Shown: positions 49,698 through 61,430, numbered from the stretch's first letter. The stretch: DNA of 64,000 nt from Aotearoamyces nothofagi (GCA_015345905.1 JADDTR010000028.1:124001-188000), one strand, 5' to 3'. Notes: a model not told the origin generated them from the sequence alone. A program made the numbers and translations.

Positions 49698-51683
49698 CTA
49701 TTTCTTCGTTCTTCTCTCCTTTCCGTTGCCCTTCACCGGACTGACAAATGTCACATGCCTCTCTTCCTTGCGCAGTCTCTCATTTCCGGTTCGATGTCTC
49801 GAGGCAGTCCTTGGAACCATTTTATCCTCCCCATCACCATCTTCAAAATCGATCTCAGCAACATCACTGCCTTCATCCTCCACATCTGAGCTATTGATCG
49901 AGCTCTCAGCATCGTCGTTGCCCTCGTATTCGCTGTCGTCGCTGACCAACGATGGCGCGTTATTGCTAGCATTGGTATTTGGGCTCAGATCAACGATTGA
50001 AGGCCCATCAACCATTGATATATCATTGTCGGCATCCTCGTCAGTAGAGGTATCGTTACTGGCGATATGCTTTGCAGGTCTGCTATGGTCGAGGGTCGCT
50101 ACGGTATTGACATGACTCGCGTAAGGTAAGCGAGACGGAGTCTGGCTTGTGCCGGGCATTCTGCTGTTTCTATTTCCATCAGTACCCTTACTGCTACCAG
50201 GACGGCCAAAAGGTGCGGGGGACATGGTAGCTCGTGCCGGCACGCGCATGGCAACTGGGGAGTCCGAAGCACCATCGAGGGGGCTGGGTCCAGCTGAATC
50301 GCAAGCTTCTGTGTCCGAGTCTTCGTCTTGCGATGTTAAGTCTCCGATGTCGTCCACCTTTCTTGTTTCGCTAACCATCTCGTCCAAGTTTCCATCAAAT
50401 CCTCGACTTCGCATCAAATCTGATAAGTGTGGCGTATCTGCTGATGGTATGAAGGTCTCGCTCACTCTTGCAGCATTCTTTGTCGGGGGTATGGAGGATA
50501 CACTTCCGGGGATGGATGTAACACCTGGGAGCTGTCCAGCGTTGAACATGTTTACAGACGCCGCAATGCGAGACAACAACGCAGCTACCGCCTCGTTGTC
50601 GGACGGCGCCGTTCTGATTAAAGGGTGCACAAGACCAGTAGCGGATGGCGCGCCTTTATCCTCACCGACAATACCGCCAACCTCATCAAGTTCGATAGGC
50701 TGACCACTCTGTGCTGCTGCCTCCTCATGGCTTTTGAACTCTCGTTTATGAGCAATCCGACAGTGGTTAATAAACCCCTGTGTACTACCAAAATTTTCAC
50801 GTTTGCAGTCAAGGCAAACAAGTTTGACCCATTGGCCGTCTGCCCTTTTCAGGACTGATGGGCCAGCATTTTCTTTGGTCTGTGCATAGCCACTTGGTAA
50901 GGCCTGGAGCTTCTGGCCAGCAGACCCCCGTTGAGTCCTTGCTTTGCCTACTGGTGTGCTATCTGCAAAGCTATTCCTTGTCGTTCGTCCTTCTAGTACA
51001 GTTTTGCCAGCTCGTGTTCTGTCACTGCTCCTCTCCCATTCTGGTTGCATAACGTCAAAGACTGTATCAGGTATTAACCACTTAGCATAGTGTCTTGAAT
51101 ATGGACCATCGGTAACGCCGAATGGTGCTGCCCACTGTGGTCTGATTTCTCCTTGGGGGGTGATTGCAGGGCCTGTTCCGTTACTGATATTCTCTATTGC
51201 CGTCTGGGTTCCTTGGGATATTGGGTAAGGTATCAGGTGGCAGCGGCGAAGCTGTTCGAGAGCAATCTGACTCTTGGCTAGCTCTTGATTGATCAGACGG
51301 AGTTCGTTGTGCTTCAAGAGGATCTCAAGACTGAGCTGCGACTCGATAGTCTTCCGAATAATATTTGGGGAAGTAGCGGACTTGTCCATCTTGACCACAT
51401 TTTGCTTCACAACTTCGTGGTCATCTCCTTCCCTATCCAAACTCATTCCCGCTCCCATAGTCTCGGATTTTTGTCGTTTTGTCGCCGGGGATCTTTCTTC
51501 CTTAATCTTTGGCTCGTCCCAATCCTCCTCTCGTTTTCGCTTTCCTATACCAACCAACTGGACGGGTAGCGACTTCGGTGCTTGTAATGGGACATGCGCC
51601 ATGATCTCCGGCTTCACCCCATTGACTAGCTCCTCGCTTCCCCTGGATTCTGAGATCCAAGACGAGAAACGAAACATTCGCAT
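49698..51683 (-). CDS. Ahc1-type zinc-finger subunit of the ADA histone acetyltransferase complex
   Basis: A single exon encodes 661 residues. After a basic, Lys/Glu-rich N terminus there is a helical region (SLEILLKHNELRLINQELAK) and a motif PYSRHYAKWLIPD. A C2H2 finger of unusual spacing follows: Cys290-X2-Cys293-X13-His307-X4-His312 in VCLDCKRENFGS and FINHCRIAHKREF. This finger is typical of AHC1-family proteins. Ahc1 is specific to the yeast ADA complex (Gcn5, Ada2, Ada3). The C-terminal half is Ser/Asp-rich and probably disordered, ending in a basic KGNGKERRTKK. Starts at Met3 or Met28 are possible. Assignment rests on the finger and layout, so the complex membership is inferred. Confidence 0.72.
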   Translation of the reverse strand: MRMFRFSSWISESRGSEELVNGVKPEIMAHVPLQAPKSLPVQLVGIGKRKREEDWDEPKIKEERSPATKRQKSETMGAGMSLDREGDDHEVVKQNVVKMDKSATSPNIIRKTIESQLSLEILLKHNELRLINQELAKSQIALEQLRRCHLIPYPISQGTQTAIENISNGTGPAITPQGEIRPQWAAPFGVTDGPYSRHYAKWLIPDTVFDVMQPEWERSSDRTRAGKTVLEGRTTRNSFADSTPVGKARTQRGSAGQKLQALPSGYAQTKENAGPSVLKRADGQWVKLVCLDCKRENFGSTQGFINHCRIAHKREFKSHEEAAAQSGQPIELDEVGGIVGEDKGAPSATGLVHPLIRTAPSDNEAVAALLSRIAASVNMFNAGQLPGVTSIPGSVSSIPPTKNAARVSETFIPSADTPHLSDLMRSRGFDGNLDEMVSETRKVDDIGDLTSQDEDSDTEACDSAGPSPLDGASDSPVAMRVPARATMSPAPFGRPGSSKGTDGNRNSRMPGTSQTPSRLPYASHVNTVATLDHSRPAKHIASNDTSTDEDADNDISMVDGPSIVDLSPNTNASNNAPSLVSDDSEYEGNDDAESSINSSDVEDEGSDVAEIDFEDGDGEDKMVPRTASRHRTGNERLRKEERHVTFVSPVKGNGKERRTKK

Positions 51684-52717
51684 GCGGTAGGCCTTGAGAT
51701 CTCTCCAGTATTACGCGACGTATCGTCGATTTGTCTCGATCTCGCAGCTATGCTTGCGCCAGGAGTGGCAGGGCGCCTTGCTCGTGGATCATATGCTTCA
51801 GCAAGTCTCTTCTGGCCAGCTCTGCGGGTAAATCGACTAGCGCAATGTAGACGAGTCGCAAAGTATCGCTGACGTCGACGAAGCCTCTGGTGGCTCAAGC
51901 ACGACCCTATATGCGCCGCAAATTGATTATACACGGGAGAAATCAATTACAATGCATGTATAGAGAATTCCAAGGCCAAAGGAGCGCGAGGCAGTGAATG
52001 TTGCCGTCGTGGCGTCGAATGAGGAATGTTTTCGTAGAATCCGAGGCGACCGGAGGATATCGCGCTAGGGGGCGTATTGAGGTGTCCAGAAGGTCGGAAA
52101 GGCGGCACAACACGGTCGAATGAAGTAAAAAGTCGTTGCTATTAAAAGAGGCCGTCAAAAGGTGATTATTAGGGTGGTAGAAGGGCACGTTGGGGAGTGA
52201 ATACGGGGAGGAGGCAGTGGGTAGCGGTCCACAAAGGGGAGGCAGTTGAGATGTTGTTTAAGATGCGAAGCTGCTGTGCTGTTTGATCAGCGATTATACG
52301 CCGGTTAATGCAGAGATGCAGCCTAGCGGAGTTGGGCCATAGAAGGGTGTGGAACAGGTCCAATCAGTGCGACAGCGCATTGGGAAGCAACAAGGGCGGG
52401 CACGGAGTCAGTGGGTAGTGACTGCTGGAGCGAGTGTTAGTGGGTGGTGCGCGATGCGACCGGCCATTATATGGAGCCCGCCAACTTTCCGGAGCACGAA
52501 TCTACGCATCGGCAGGGACGATGTGGCCGGACGTTGGGGCAGTTTGGCTGCGCGAGGACACTTGCAGTTGCGAGCCCAATTACGAATTCATGGGTGCCTC
52601 AGCATGCTACACCCAAATCAGCAAGGGGAGTGCTCCGCTTAACACGTTCGCTTAAGCCGCCTAATCGGGCGATATCAAATCGCTCAGTTGGGCCAGCTAG
52701 CTTCCTGTAGCAGTATT
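51684..52717. promoter_or_regulatory. divergent upstream region of ahc1-like and alba genes
   Basis: About 1 kb between divergent starts. Frames here are short and without domains. No repeats stand out. Confidence 0.35.
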
Positions 52718-53498
52718 ATGTTCGGAGCTGTGCTCTCGAAGCTCGACACCACCACCACCACCATTATTCTCCCTACCATCGCTGTGGGCATCGCCGTCGC
52801 GATGCCAAAGCCAACTCGGGTTTGTCGGCGCCCAGCTGACTCGCCAGCTTCCACCCGCATTGCAGCACCAAAGCCCTCGCCGCCAGCCCAAAACTCCGCT
52901 ATCTTCGATGATCTCGCAGCCACCCACGAAATTACAAGTATGAACATCATCTCGTCAGCGCAGATCCAGAAAAAGGTTGTCCGGGTTCTGTCAACACTTT
53001 CGTCCTTTTCCTTCGTCCCTCCCGCGAAACCTACCGTCGTCATGCTACATGCGAAAGCGCCCGTCGCTTCGAAGATGATTACGGTAGTCGATATAGCAAA
53101 GAGGGAGATTGCAGCCAAGGGGGGAAAGTGGTACCAATACAATGGCCTTGACCAGACTATGGATGTCCAAGAGAAGAGGCAAACGAAAGGACAGGAGAAA
53201 ATTACGGCCGTTCTGGGTCGACAGATTGTAGGTGATGCTATGGAGATAGACGGGGATGACAGCACTTTCGAGACAATGGCAACACCTCTAGAAAGGTTGA
53301 TCGAAGGCAGACCAAAAGTGCGAGCTATTCCAGTCATGACTATCTATCTTTCGAGGGTCAGGGTTGAGAAGCTCAAGAGCGTTTACGGGTGAGTTCTTTC
53401 TCCATCCAGGGGCCCTACCCCACCTTTTCTGAGTAGAAACTTTCTCAAGCTGAACTAACTATGGGGGTAGCGAGCAAACGAATGCTCTAGGAAGGTAG
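52718..53498 (+). CDS. Alba-domain nucleic-acid-binding protein
   Basis: Exons 52718-53388 and 53471-53498 encode 232 residues. The Alba domain begins about residue 70 with EITSMNIISSAQIQKKVVRV and continues VVMLHAKAPVASKMITVVDI, KREIAAKGGKWYQY and RPKVRAIPVMTIYLSRV. Eukaryotic Alba proteins bind RNA; relatives (Rpp25/Pop6, Rpp20/Pop7) belong to RNase P/MRP, and which branch this is cannot be decided by eye. The small last exon adds EQTNALGR. The true start is uncertain: the ATG at 52802 (MPKPTRVCRRPADSP) would remove a hydrophobic leader that follows a CAC repeat and gives 204 residues. It is head to head with the ahc1-like gene. Confidence 0.8.
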
Positions 53499-53887
53499 TA
53501 TCTAGGATAACCACATGGTTGCAATCAGGAGTTAGGAGTCTACACTGGCATGATATCCACCACGAGCTATGATACCCATTTTCTTGCCATTTTGCTCGAC
53601 ACGGTGGAGGCGGAAAGATTATATACATTTGCTCAGAAAAGGAGTAAACGTATAGCGTAGTTTAAGACTAATAATTCAATTGAGATTATGCTGCCCGTTC
53701 AAACCCAGTATTCATAGACAACGGGAATCCGTGGATGTGCTCCCTCCAAAACGCCTGCATAATGCAGCTGATAAACGATATATACAGGTTGTCCTTCGCG
53801 TAACATAACGCACACCGAATTCAGTCCCAATTTCTACCGACCATCATCTCCGGTCAGTCCGGCTATGTCCCACGGAGTCAATCGAAT
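53499..53887. other. convergent spacer between alba and vtc1
   Basis: 389 bp between opposing stop codons; AT-rich, no feature seen. Confidence 0.4.
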
Positions 53888-54504
53888 TCAGTGCTTTCCC
53901 TTAGTGCTATTCGAATACGTAATCCTCAACACAAAGTTGACCACCACAGCGAGCAAGAGAATAATCGCAAGAACGGTAGGTCCAAAGCGATCATCGAAGC
54001 CGGCTTGGCCTCTCAATCTGATGCTCTTCGCCCGCCAATGGTATGTAAATAGCGCGTATATCATCGTCGCCATAGACACGACAGTGAAGAGAAAGGCGGA
54101 AATGAAAGCAGGGCGATCACCGAAGTTTAGCATACCGATCGCGAGAGCACCAAGAATAACGGTGAAGTTGAGCCATGAGAGAAAAGTACGCTCGTTGGCG
54201 AAGAAGACTTTGGGCTCGACGCGGGTTGGAAGTGCGATGCGCTTTCCTAAAGAGAAAGATTAGCTTAAAGCTTAATGAAAACAAAGAACACCTTTGTTGG
54301 AGAGGTGCTGGCGACATGTCATTCGGAGGCTGAGCTATGCCTCGAATATAGGTCCAATACCTAAGAGGGCGTTCTGTAATGTACCGTGCTGGACACTTCA
54401 TACGCATCCAAGACATAGATAGCTCTTACAATCATAGAAAATGACAATTGAATTGAATAGAGAAGCTTACCAGGAGCTGTCTGGAGGAGGGGTTGGCTCG
54501 ACAT
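53888..54504 (-). CDS. vtc1: vacuolar transporter chaperone 1 (VTC polyphosphate polymerase subunit)
   Basis: Exons 54471-54504 and 53888-54246 encode 130 residues, against 129 in yeast. The joined N terminus is [20 protein letters not shown]. The family sequence follows: [19 protein letters not shown], with conserved Lys, Glu and Arg in the first helix, then three transmembrane segments ([34 protein letters not shown] and [17 protein letters not shown]). Vtc1 forms the membrane channel of the VTC complex, which makes polyphosphate from ATP and moves it into the vacuole. The intron is unusually long at 224 nt. The start is 498 bp from the divergent dynein light chain gene. Confidence 0.95.
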
Positions 54505-55002
54505 GTCCGCTACTTGTCTAGCTGTAGGAAGTTGTCGACAGTAGAGATGTGCCCTTATATCGTGGCGAGAATCAAAGGCACCTAGTCTCTACTGTGTTGC
54601 AATTGAATTGATACACTGGCGTGTTAAACACAGCTTTTCGACTGCTGTTTCGAGAGGGTATAAGAAAAGCTCTGCCTCGAAGACCTTCTTGTGTCTAGTC
54701 TTGGCGGAACGGCATGACGCCTGGTCTCCAGCAGTGCTCAAAATGCTGATTTAGAACACGTGCCTCGGCGCGCTACCCGATAGGTTACAGAAAAATGCTC
54801 AACTGAACCTTATCTGATGGAAGGGCCTCAGGGATAATTGGTGTAGGCAATGATTATGTAAGCCAGGTACCCCAGAACCCAGTCTCTTAGCAACGGTTGC
54901 CCAAGGGAGCTCAAAGTGCATTGAGACTGACCACGAGAAACGATATCACCTAGTTCCCACCTTAAGAGTCAGACTTGCTCAATTGCCTCTCTCTAACACA
55001 CA
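54505..55002. promoter_or_regulatory. bidirectional upstream region of vtc1 and the Tctex-1 gene
   Basis: 498 bp separate two divergent start codons. An ACACGTGCC at about 54758-54766 is a CACGTG E-box of the kind bound by Pho4-like factors in yeast, where VTC1 is a Pho4 target. The match is suggestive only. Confidence 0.4.
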
Positions 55003-55672
55003 ATGGCGACAGCTACATCAATCCCTGTGAGCCTGCTACGCTGCTCCTCTATGCTCGGGTTACCGGCTAACACTATCTCCAGCCTATTTCATATACGCGG
55101 CTGAAGCAAATCGCCAACGATGTTCGTCATGTTTACCTCTGAGCTGTTGCAATTAATACTGACCGATCTATCTTTAGGCCTGCACAGCCGCTCTGGGGAG
55201 CGCTGAGTTCTACGAGCACTCAAAGACGGAGACATGGAATACAACGATCATTGTGAGTGCGCCATGAGGCGTTATCCTTCGCTCTCCATTCCGCTGATGC
55301 ATTTATATGAAGAACACGATGTTACGCTCTCTGATATCCGAATCTGCTCCTACGGGACAACAACCCAACTACAAATTTGCTGTTAACAGCACCATCATTC
55401 AACACTTGGTTCCTACTTCAGCACTCAACAAACCCCATGCACCCTCATCTACCGCAAGCACAGACACCAACGAGGCAGATACAGCTACAAGCGATATCAA
55501 GACCGAGGAGATAGGAATAGATGGCAAACCCCATGTCGGACGAAGAGGAATGCACAGTGCAACCGGCGCATATTGGAATGAAAAGACAGATGGCATGTGG
55601 AGCTTCAAGTACGATGGCGGCGAGAGCAAAGGGTTAGATGTGGTTATTAGTGTGATATGGATCGGTCTATGA
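55003..55672 (+). CDS. dynein light chain, Tctex-1 type
   Basis: Four exons (55003-55026, 55083-55121, 55178-55252, 55313-55672) encode 165 residues. The reading MATATSIPPISYTRLKQIAN, then ACTAALGSAEFY, WNTTIINTMLRSLISES and KFAVNSTIIQHLVP leads to the conserved C terminus, which includes GMHSATGAYWNEKTDGMWSF and ends DVVISVIWIGL. This is the Tctex-1/DYNLT fold, which attaches to the dynein intermediate chain and cargo. An acidic Thr/Ser-rich insertion of about 45 residues in the middle makes it longer than animal DYNLT1 (113). The last acceptor is AAG (55310-55312) after a CTGAT branch site. It shares its upstream region with vtc1. Confidence 0.9.
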
Positions 55673-56343
55673 AGATACTTGTACCGTACATGAAAGTCTG
55701 CAGTTGAACGGGGAACTTGTGAGGAGTATATGGTAATTTCACTATTGCACGAGTACAGCGACCATTCTACTCGTCAGATGCTTATTTCTTATCTAATCAT
55801 TGTACTACTGGCCGGAAAGAGTTGAATTCCGCGAAAATCAATACAACCGTCTTTCTTTTTTTTTCACACCGCAAGTACGCGACATACATATACCTCCATT
55901 AATCGCTTCTTGCGCTTGAAGATTCGATCTGGCATCTCTTTTCACATTGCGTGCACCGAGTATCTCAACTGAAGCTCAGTTGGCACAGATTTCACCGCCA
56001 ATGCTGCGTCAGTGCAGTCGCTCGTTGTGTTCCTAGAAGATCGCAAATTCCGAGTTTAAATATGTCGAATGCCATTCAGTTGATATGATTTCTTATTTTT
56101 CAATAATTAGAGTGCTGGACCTACATAGTGTTGTTCACTACTTTGCAAAAGACCAAAGTCACACCAGTCGGACGACTTGGCAATTGACCACGCCACCTAA
56201 CAAACACGATCCCTGCAATATCATAACACCAACGCTCCAGCTCATCCCACAATATCAGAAGGAGCGAAGTTGTGAGTCCGAGGCCGCGTACTAAAAGACC
56301 GGACTGTACAGTACCTTCGTGCCGGTGTACTGCCTTTTTAACG
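55673..56343. other. intergenic region before the F-box gene
   Basis: AT-rich, with a T-run at 55855-55863. No gene is recognised; the 69-codon plus frame at 56085-56294 is without support. Confidence 0.4.
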
Positions 56344-57006
56344 ATGCTTAATTTCGTAAGTATATTTCATAATATTAATCGCCCATATTCACATGTCTGT
56401 TACTAACAATAGCTACAGAACCAATCGCGGCTTATCAAGCCCTTAGATCAGCTTCAAAACACATCATTAGAAGTCCAGCAAGATGTTGTTGCGAAATCCG
56501 GAGAAATGATAATATATACATCATTGGATGACAGTGCTCCTATGTCAGAAATAGAATTATCTATACCCAAAGGGCCAACTCTGGCGAATCTCCCAACTGA
56601 ACTCTACCTCCTAATATTCTCTTATCTCGATCCGATTGACTCCACCTGTTTTGGACTCTCCAGCCGCCGCCTTTACGAAGTTCATCGCGCTCTCCACGGA
56701 ACTGTGGCCCTCAACCAACGGCGAAAGGGCCCGAATTTACTAGAATCGGCTTGGGAAGCTTTAGGCATGCAGCACTGCCGTCATTGCGGCATATATCGTT
56801 GTGAATTGCACATGCATCTCGGAGGCTGGATGCCAGAGAAATATGAGTATTGCCATGTCCGTCAGACATTTGGGTTGCACGCGGCTGAGGGAGCAAAAGA
56901 TCACTGCTATAGGAGCTGTCCGCCGGAACCTACTAGATGCGGGCGTCATCCAGTGTTGGGGGGAGGTGGACTGGCTCACGGAAGATATAGTGGCTCTAGG
57001 CTGTGA
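56344..57006 (+). CDS. F-box protein
   Basis: Exons 56344-56355 and 56413-57006 encode 201 residues. The 12-nt first exon encodes MLNF before a GTAAGT donor; a start at 56506 without that exon is possible. The F-box lies at about 80-115 (LANLPTELYLLIFSYLDPID and SRRLYEVHRAL). Downstream is a Cys/His-rich region (MQHCRHCGIYRCELHMHLGG, CPPEPTRCGRH) that might bind a metal. The protein probably recruits a substrate to an SCF ubiquitin ligase through Skp1. The family is large and fast-evolving in filamentous ascomycetes, so the substrate cannot be guessed. The Gly/Arg-rich C-terminal end GSRL looks loosely constrained. Confidence 0.75.
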
Positions 57007-58649
57007 TGGTTAAGGTGAGCGACTCACCAGGCTCATAGACCAAAAAGCGTGAAATGGATGGATACAAGTGTGCTCGGACCTCAATAAAACTAATACCCCC
57101 TCCCTTGCCTTCTTTTGGCAGTCTAGTTCGATACAGATAAATCAAAAGACAATATAATAGAATCAAGAAATGTCCCTCAAGCTCCCTAGCCTTCCTGAGT
57201 GACCCGTCTCGCTCTGACAGCAGACACCATCTGTTGGCATATCTAGATCAGCCCCCAGGTACCGATTTCACCGTCTTACAGATCGAGTAATGCAGCACGT
57301 GATAAATGAACCTCGCGGGCAAATTATAGTTTCACTGGCGATGTACCCTGGCGTACCTGGGATCCCCAAGCCGGTATTATGCGATTAATATTTTTACCCT
57401 TGCTAAAGAACGGATATAAATCTAGGACATAAGACATGACCCCACGGCCCGGATAAATAGGTATATGTGATTCTTGAGACTAGACTGACGTTCACGATAA
57501 AAGAAAGGGCTTGCTATCTCTCAAACCTTCATTTGTCTCATGAGAGCCCAATCCGCAGAGATGCCCTCGCCAGACATACAACGAAAATGGTCGATACATG
57601 ACTCTTACGATATAAACTCTTCAAGAAAATCTCTCGCCGCATCCTATCCCATAGCCTCGGGACGGCAAGCACAAATAGACGACGATGTCTCCACTGAAAG
57701 GATTTTAGAATAGCGACGGAGTATCTACAACCGGCCCAGTTGCACACGCCAGTTGCTTTGATATGCTCATTCCTGTTTCATTGCAGTGTTGGCTGCATCA
57801 TATCACATGAGGGACTGGATGCTGCCCAGGGTCCTGTGTCCAAAACCGGATATCCAGAAAGGCACAAGCATTACAAGTGACATGGATCATTTTAGAGAGT
57901 ACCTGTTCCTGCAAATCACCATCTCAGGTCTAGCATCCACAAGAGCAACAACAACGACAACGACAAGGGCTGTCATGACAGCAAGAAATATAGCGGCAGC
58001 GAGAATCATCCTTTCTACCAACCCCGAACCAAACACGTTCGTTTGCTTAAAGCGTCTCGAGCCAAGAAACCCAGACCCAATCTAATACTCCCATGCTAAT
58101 ATGACGAACAGCTTATCGCCAGCAAAGCGCAGGATTGCTGGCTTTTATAGACAGAGTGGAGCCTTCAAAATTTCGGACCAAACGTTACCTACTTCATGCT
58201 TTTCAACTCGCCTTTCTGATGTAATTTACTGTTCAACACTTACCAACGCCGACGACAATAGTAGCAATGATAGTGAGAGTTAAAGTAATTGCGATCTTCA
58301 GATTTTGACATGAGCCCCAGGGAAAGTTGTTTTGGGTTTCGATAGTGGAGATATGATAGCATTTTGCCCAATTTAGACCTTTGTTCGATATCCTTCTCCC
58401 TTGTTAGAGAAAGCCAAATACTGTATAGCTTTAAGCAATATAATTTAGAATCCTGATTATGCTTATGTGCTCTATCATATTAGATTCAGAGGGTCAGGTA
58501 TGAACAGAGCTCTTTGCAATGGGTTTGGAACCGGGTCTTTGATGTAAATATACCATTCTTTCTGTTGCTAACGCCGTGTGTTGTGATATACAACCTATGC
58601 GCAATCTTGACCTTTGTACAATTAAAGAAACTAACCTGGCTAGAGCCCA
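57007..58649. other. long intergenic region with possible small membrane-protein exons on the minus strand
   Basis: 1.64 kb without a clear gene. On the minus strand two hydrophobic segments appear: NLKIAITLTLTIIATIVVG ending before a GTAAGT at about 58242, and, from 58010 downward, MILAAAIFLAVMTALVVVVV followed by VALVDARPE. They could be exons of one small transmembrane or signal-peptide protein, but I could not find a junction that keeps the frame, nor a convincing start for the first segment. Everything else here looks noncoding. Confidence 0.3.
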
Positions 58650-59507
58650 CTACTTTCGATACCACATCCTCGTAATTTTCGTGTGCCTCATTTTCTTTTG
58701 CAGTTGGAAGATGCCATACATGAGTGCCTCGCTCGTTGGCGGACAGCCCGGGACGTAGACATCGACCGGCACAATCCTGTCACAACCTCTTGTTACACTG
58801 TAGCTGTAGTGATAGTAACCTCCACCATTCGCGCAGCTACCCATGGAAATGACCCATCTTGGTTCTGGCATCTGATCGTAGACTTGACGCAGCGCGGGAG
58901 CCATCTTGTTGGTGAGGGTACCGGCCACGATCATGACATCGGATTGTCGGGGAGAAGCACGGAAAATTATACCAAGTCGATCTTGATCGTATCGTGGTGT
59001 GGAAAGGTGCATCATTTCGATGGCGCAGCACGCAAGACCGAAGGTCACTGGCCAGAAGGAGCCTTGACGGGCCCAGTTGGTCATCTGGTCGAGGGTTGTT
59101 CTAGAGGATGAAATTAGCCGGATGTCCGCCACAAACCCAATACATTCTGGACGATTATAAAACATTCGCATCTGTCTTGCAGGATGATTTCAACGTACAA
59201 TACGTATTGCATAACACCCTTCTTGCCCTCCTGACTGGGTAATAGGACCTCACGCCTTTCCTTGCCGGTTACGCTCAGAGGCACTGATGAAGACGAGTTA
59301 CCGCGAAAATTGTGTGTCTCGGCAATGGCTTGTGCAGGCTTTAACGACGAAGAGGAGAGCGCAGCGATTGATCTATATGGGAGAACAGCAGAGGAGGGTT
59401 TGACTAGTGGTTGAAGCAATTAGAATGTGTTGCAGGATAGTTGTGGGCACACAGCGCAACTCACCTCGCAGCGCCAACGCGGCAGCTGATCGAGTTGACG
59501 AAAGCAT
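58650..59507 (-). CDS. NADH:ubiquinone oxidoreductase PSST subunit (complex I, NDUFS7/NuoB)
   Basis: Three exons (59465-59507, 59199-59403, 58650-59100) encode 232 residues. A Ser/Ala/Arg-rich presequence ([15 protein letters not shown] onward) targets mitochondria. The mature part reads [20 protein letters not shown] and [19 protein letters not shown]. The four ligands of Fe-S cluster N2 are visible: the tandem cysteines of LACCAIEMM, the cysteine of [10 protein letters not shown] and that of [11 protein letters not shown]. The subunit passes electrons to ubiquinone in the peripheral arm. It is nuclear-encoded, as in other fungi, and ends with the basic [13 protein letters not shown]. Confidence 0.96.
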
Positions 59508-60088
59508 CTTCAACACTTCCGATATGACAAGATGCGAACGGGAATTGATTGGGACTGGAGGAGGGGAGATGCCTTCAATGTCGAGGTGATGATAGAGGCA
59601 TTTCAATCGATGATGGTGGTAATGATGCGCTAAAAAGTGGCTGGCCAATCAACTTTGATTTAATGAAATCGGCAATCGTTCCCGTTTTATGGAGCAATGG
59701 AGCTCTGGAGGCTTACCCCGGAAAATAGACAAACTCAGCCAAGCAATATTCTCTATCTTCCTAACATTCCTCTAATCTTCATTATAGCAGAGCTTTGATT
59801 TAAAAGCTAAAGTTCATAAGATTATGATCTGGAGACTCGGATAGGTCCCATTTAGTTGGACTCACAAGGGAGTACCACCTGTACTATCCTCCCTCCTGAA
59901 CAATCGTACCTCCATTGTTAGTGTCATAGTGAGGTAGGTAAATTAGAGGAACGGGTTTTCAAGGGAGAGGATAGTAATAATCAGGGCGCTTAAAAAAATC
60001 AACAAATCATTTGTTATCCTGGTAAATAATATATCTAACCTAATTAAGGACTCATCAAATCCGAGAACTTCTAACTACTCTCGCCCTC
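59508..60088. promoter_or_regulatory. upstream region of the complex I subunit and 3' flank of the dehydrogenase
   Basis: AT-rich spacer between two minus-strand genes. It includes the promoter of the PSST gene. No motif or repeat stands out. Confidence 0.35.
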
Positions 60089-61430
60089 TCACTCTCCAAG
60101 AGCCAGTTCTAGCACTTCTAGAACCTGGCTCTTCTCCAGCAACGGCACCGGATTTGACTTCAACCACGGATCCTTCAAGCAATTATCCGCCAATGCATCC
60201 AGCTTCTCCCTTTCCACTCCCACATCCATCAGCGTCCTCGGCATTCCCAGCTCATCAACCACAGCACCTACTACATCTCCAGCATCCGAAGTCTCCCTAT
60301 CCAGCCCTCTCTTCTTTAAAACTGCTGCTACAGTATCGTCCCCCCATAGCACATCCAGAACTTTCTTCTGCTTCTCCTTAACCTCCTCAGAACCATGCGA
60401 ATATGTCCACTTCAGCACATGAGGAAGCATAATACAACTCGTCTCCCCATGGCCAACTCCCAATGGGCCGAGTTGATGACCAATACCATGACTTCCACCC
60501 ATTGGCACACCGGACGTCACTGCTTTCATGGCTTCGTTGACGCCCAGCATCTCCTCCAAGCGGGGTCCTTCAGCATCCCAATCCGCCTTCGTCTTTAGAA
60601 GGTTTGGAACAAGCAGTAGTAGCCCCTTAGCGGCATGTTTATCTGATTCGGCAGTAGCTATCGGGCTGGTTGAGACCAATGTCTCAACACAATGATCAAC
60701 CGACCGCATGCCAGTAGACAGCCATATCCGAGCAGGAGTGGTGATACTGAGTACCGGATCAAGAATTATTAATTTTGCACCCATGGAAGGATGTCTGAAT
60801 CCCGCCTTATGGTGGGTTCGCGGATCTGTGGCGCCTGCAAATGGGGAGTATTCTCCGCCTGATAACGAGGTGGGAATATAGATGCTGGGGACCTTGCAGG
60901 GCCTTAAGATGTCAAATTTGGAGTTATCGCGACATGATATCTTTTCAAGATCGTCCATAGTTGAGACATCATTAGCTAGAGCCTAGGGAAAGGAGTTAGC
61001 GCTCGTTTGTGAAGCTTGGCACCCATACGAATAGAGGATGACAATCGGATGAGGGTACGGTGACTGTTCCGAACATACATACCAATGACACAACTTTTGC
61101 ACCATCTGTCAAACTTCCCGCCCCAAGCGTAATAATCAAATCCACATTCTTACTCCTACAATCTGCTACAACCTCCAAAACATCGCCCCACGGCGTATGA
61201 GGTTTAATCCCCTTCCTAACTCCCACGACCTTATCCCCAAGCGCCTCCTGAAGAGCCGTGAAATTCGCTGTCTTGCTGATCGACGCCGAAACTATGATAT
61301 ACACTCTCTCGGCGTGAAAAGTATTAATAACATGGTGTGCCGCAGCAGCAGGGAACGCGAGCCCGGTAGAGATGTATGGCTTGTCTCTATCTGGGAAAGC
61401 TCGGCGAAATGTTTCAACTGGGGCTGGCAT
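60089..61430 (-). CDS. iron-type alcohol dehydrogenase, maleylacetate-reductase-like
   Basis: Exons 61083-61430 and 60089-60982 encode 413 residues. The N-terminal Rossmann-like domain has the NAD-binding LIITLGAGSLTDGAKVVS (GGGS-type) motif. The second domain has PSIYIPTSLSGGEYSPFAG, DPVLSITTPARIWLSTGM, the metal or substrate histidine in RSVDHCVE and GGSHGIGHQLGPLGVGHGET with further histidines. This pattern is that of maleylacetate reductases, which reduce maleylacetate to 3-oxoadipate in aromatic degradation, but many fungal members have unproven substrates. The intron carries a GTATGT donor and CTAG acceptor. No other aromatic-catabolism gene is adjacent, so pathway assignment is by family only. 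Confidence 0.85.

Noticed and set aside
52684-53337. 217-codon minus-strand frame
   Set aside because: Antisense to the Alba-domain gene, which has the conserved protein and a spliced end.
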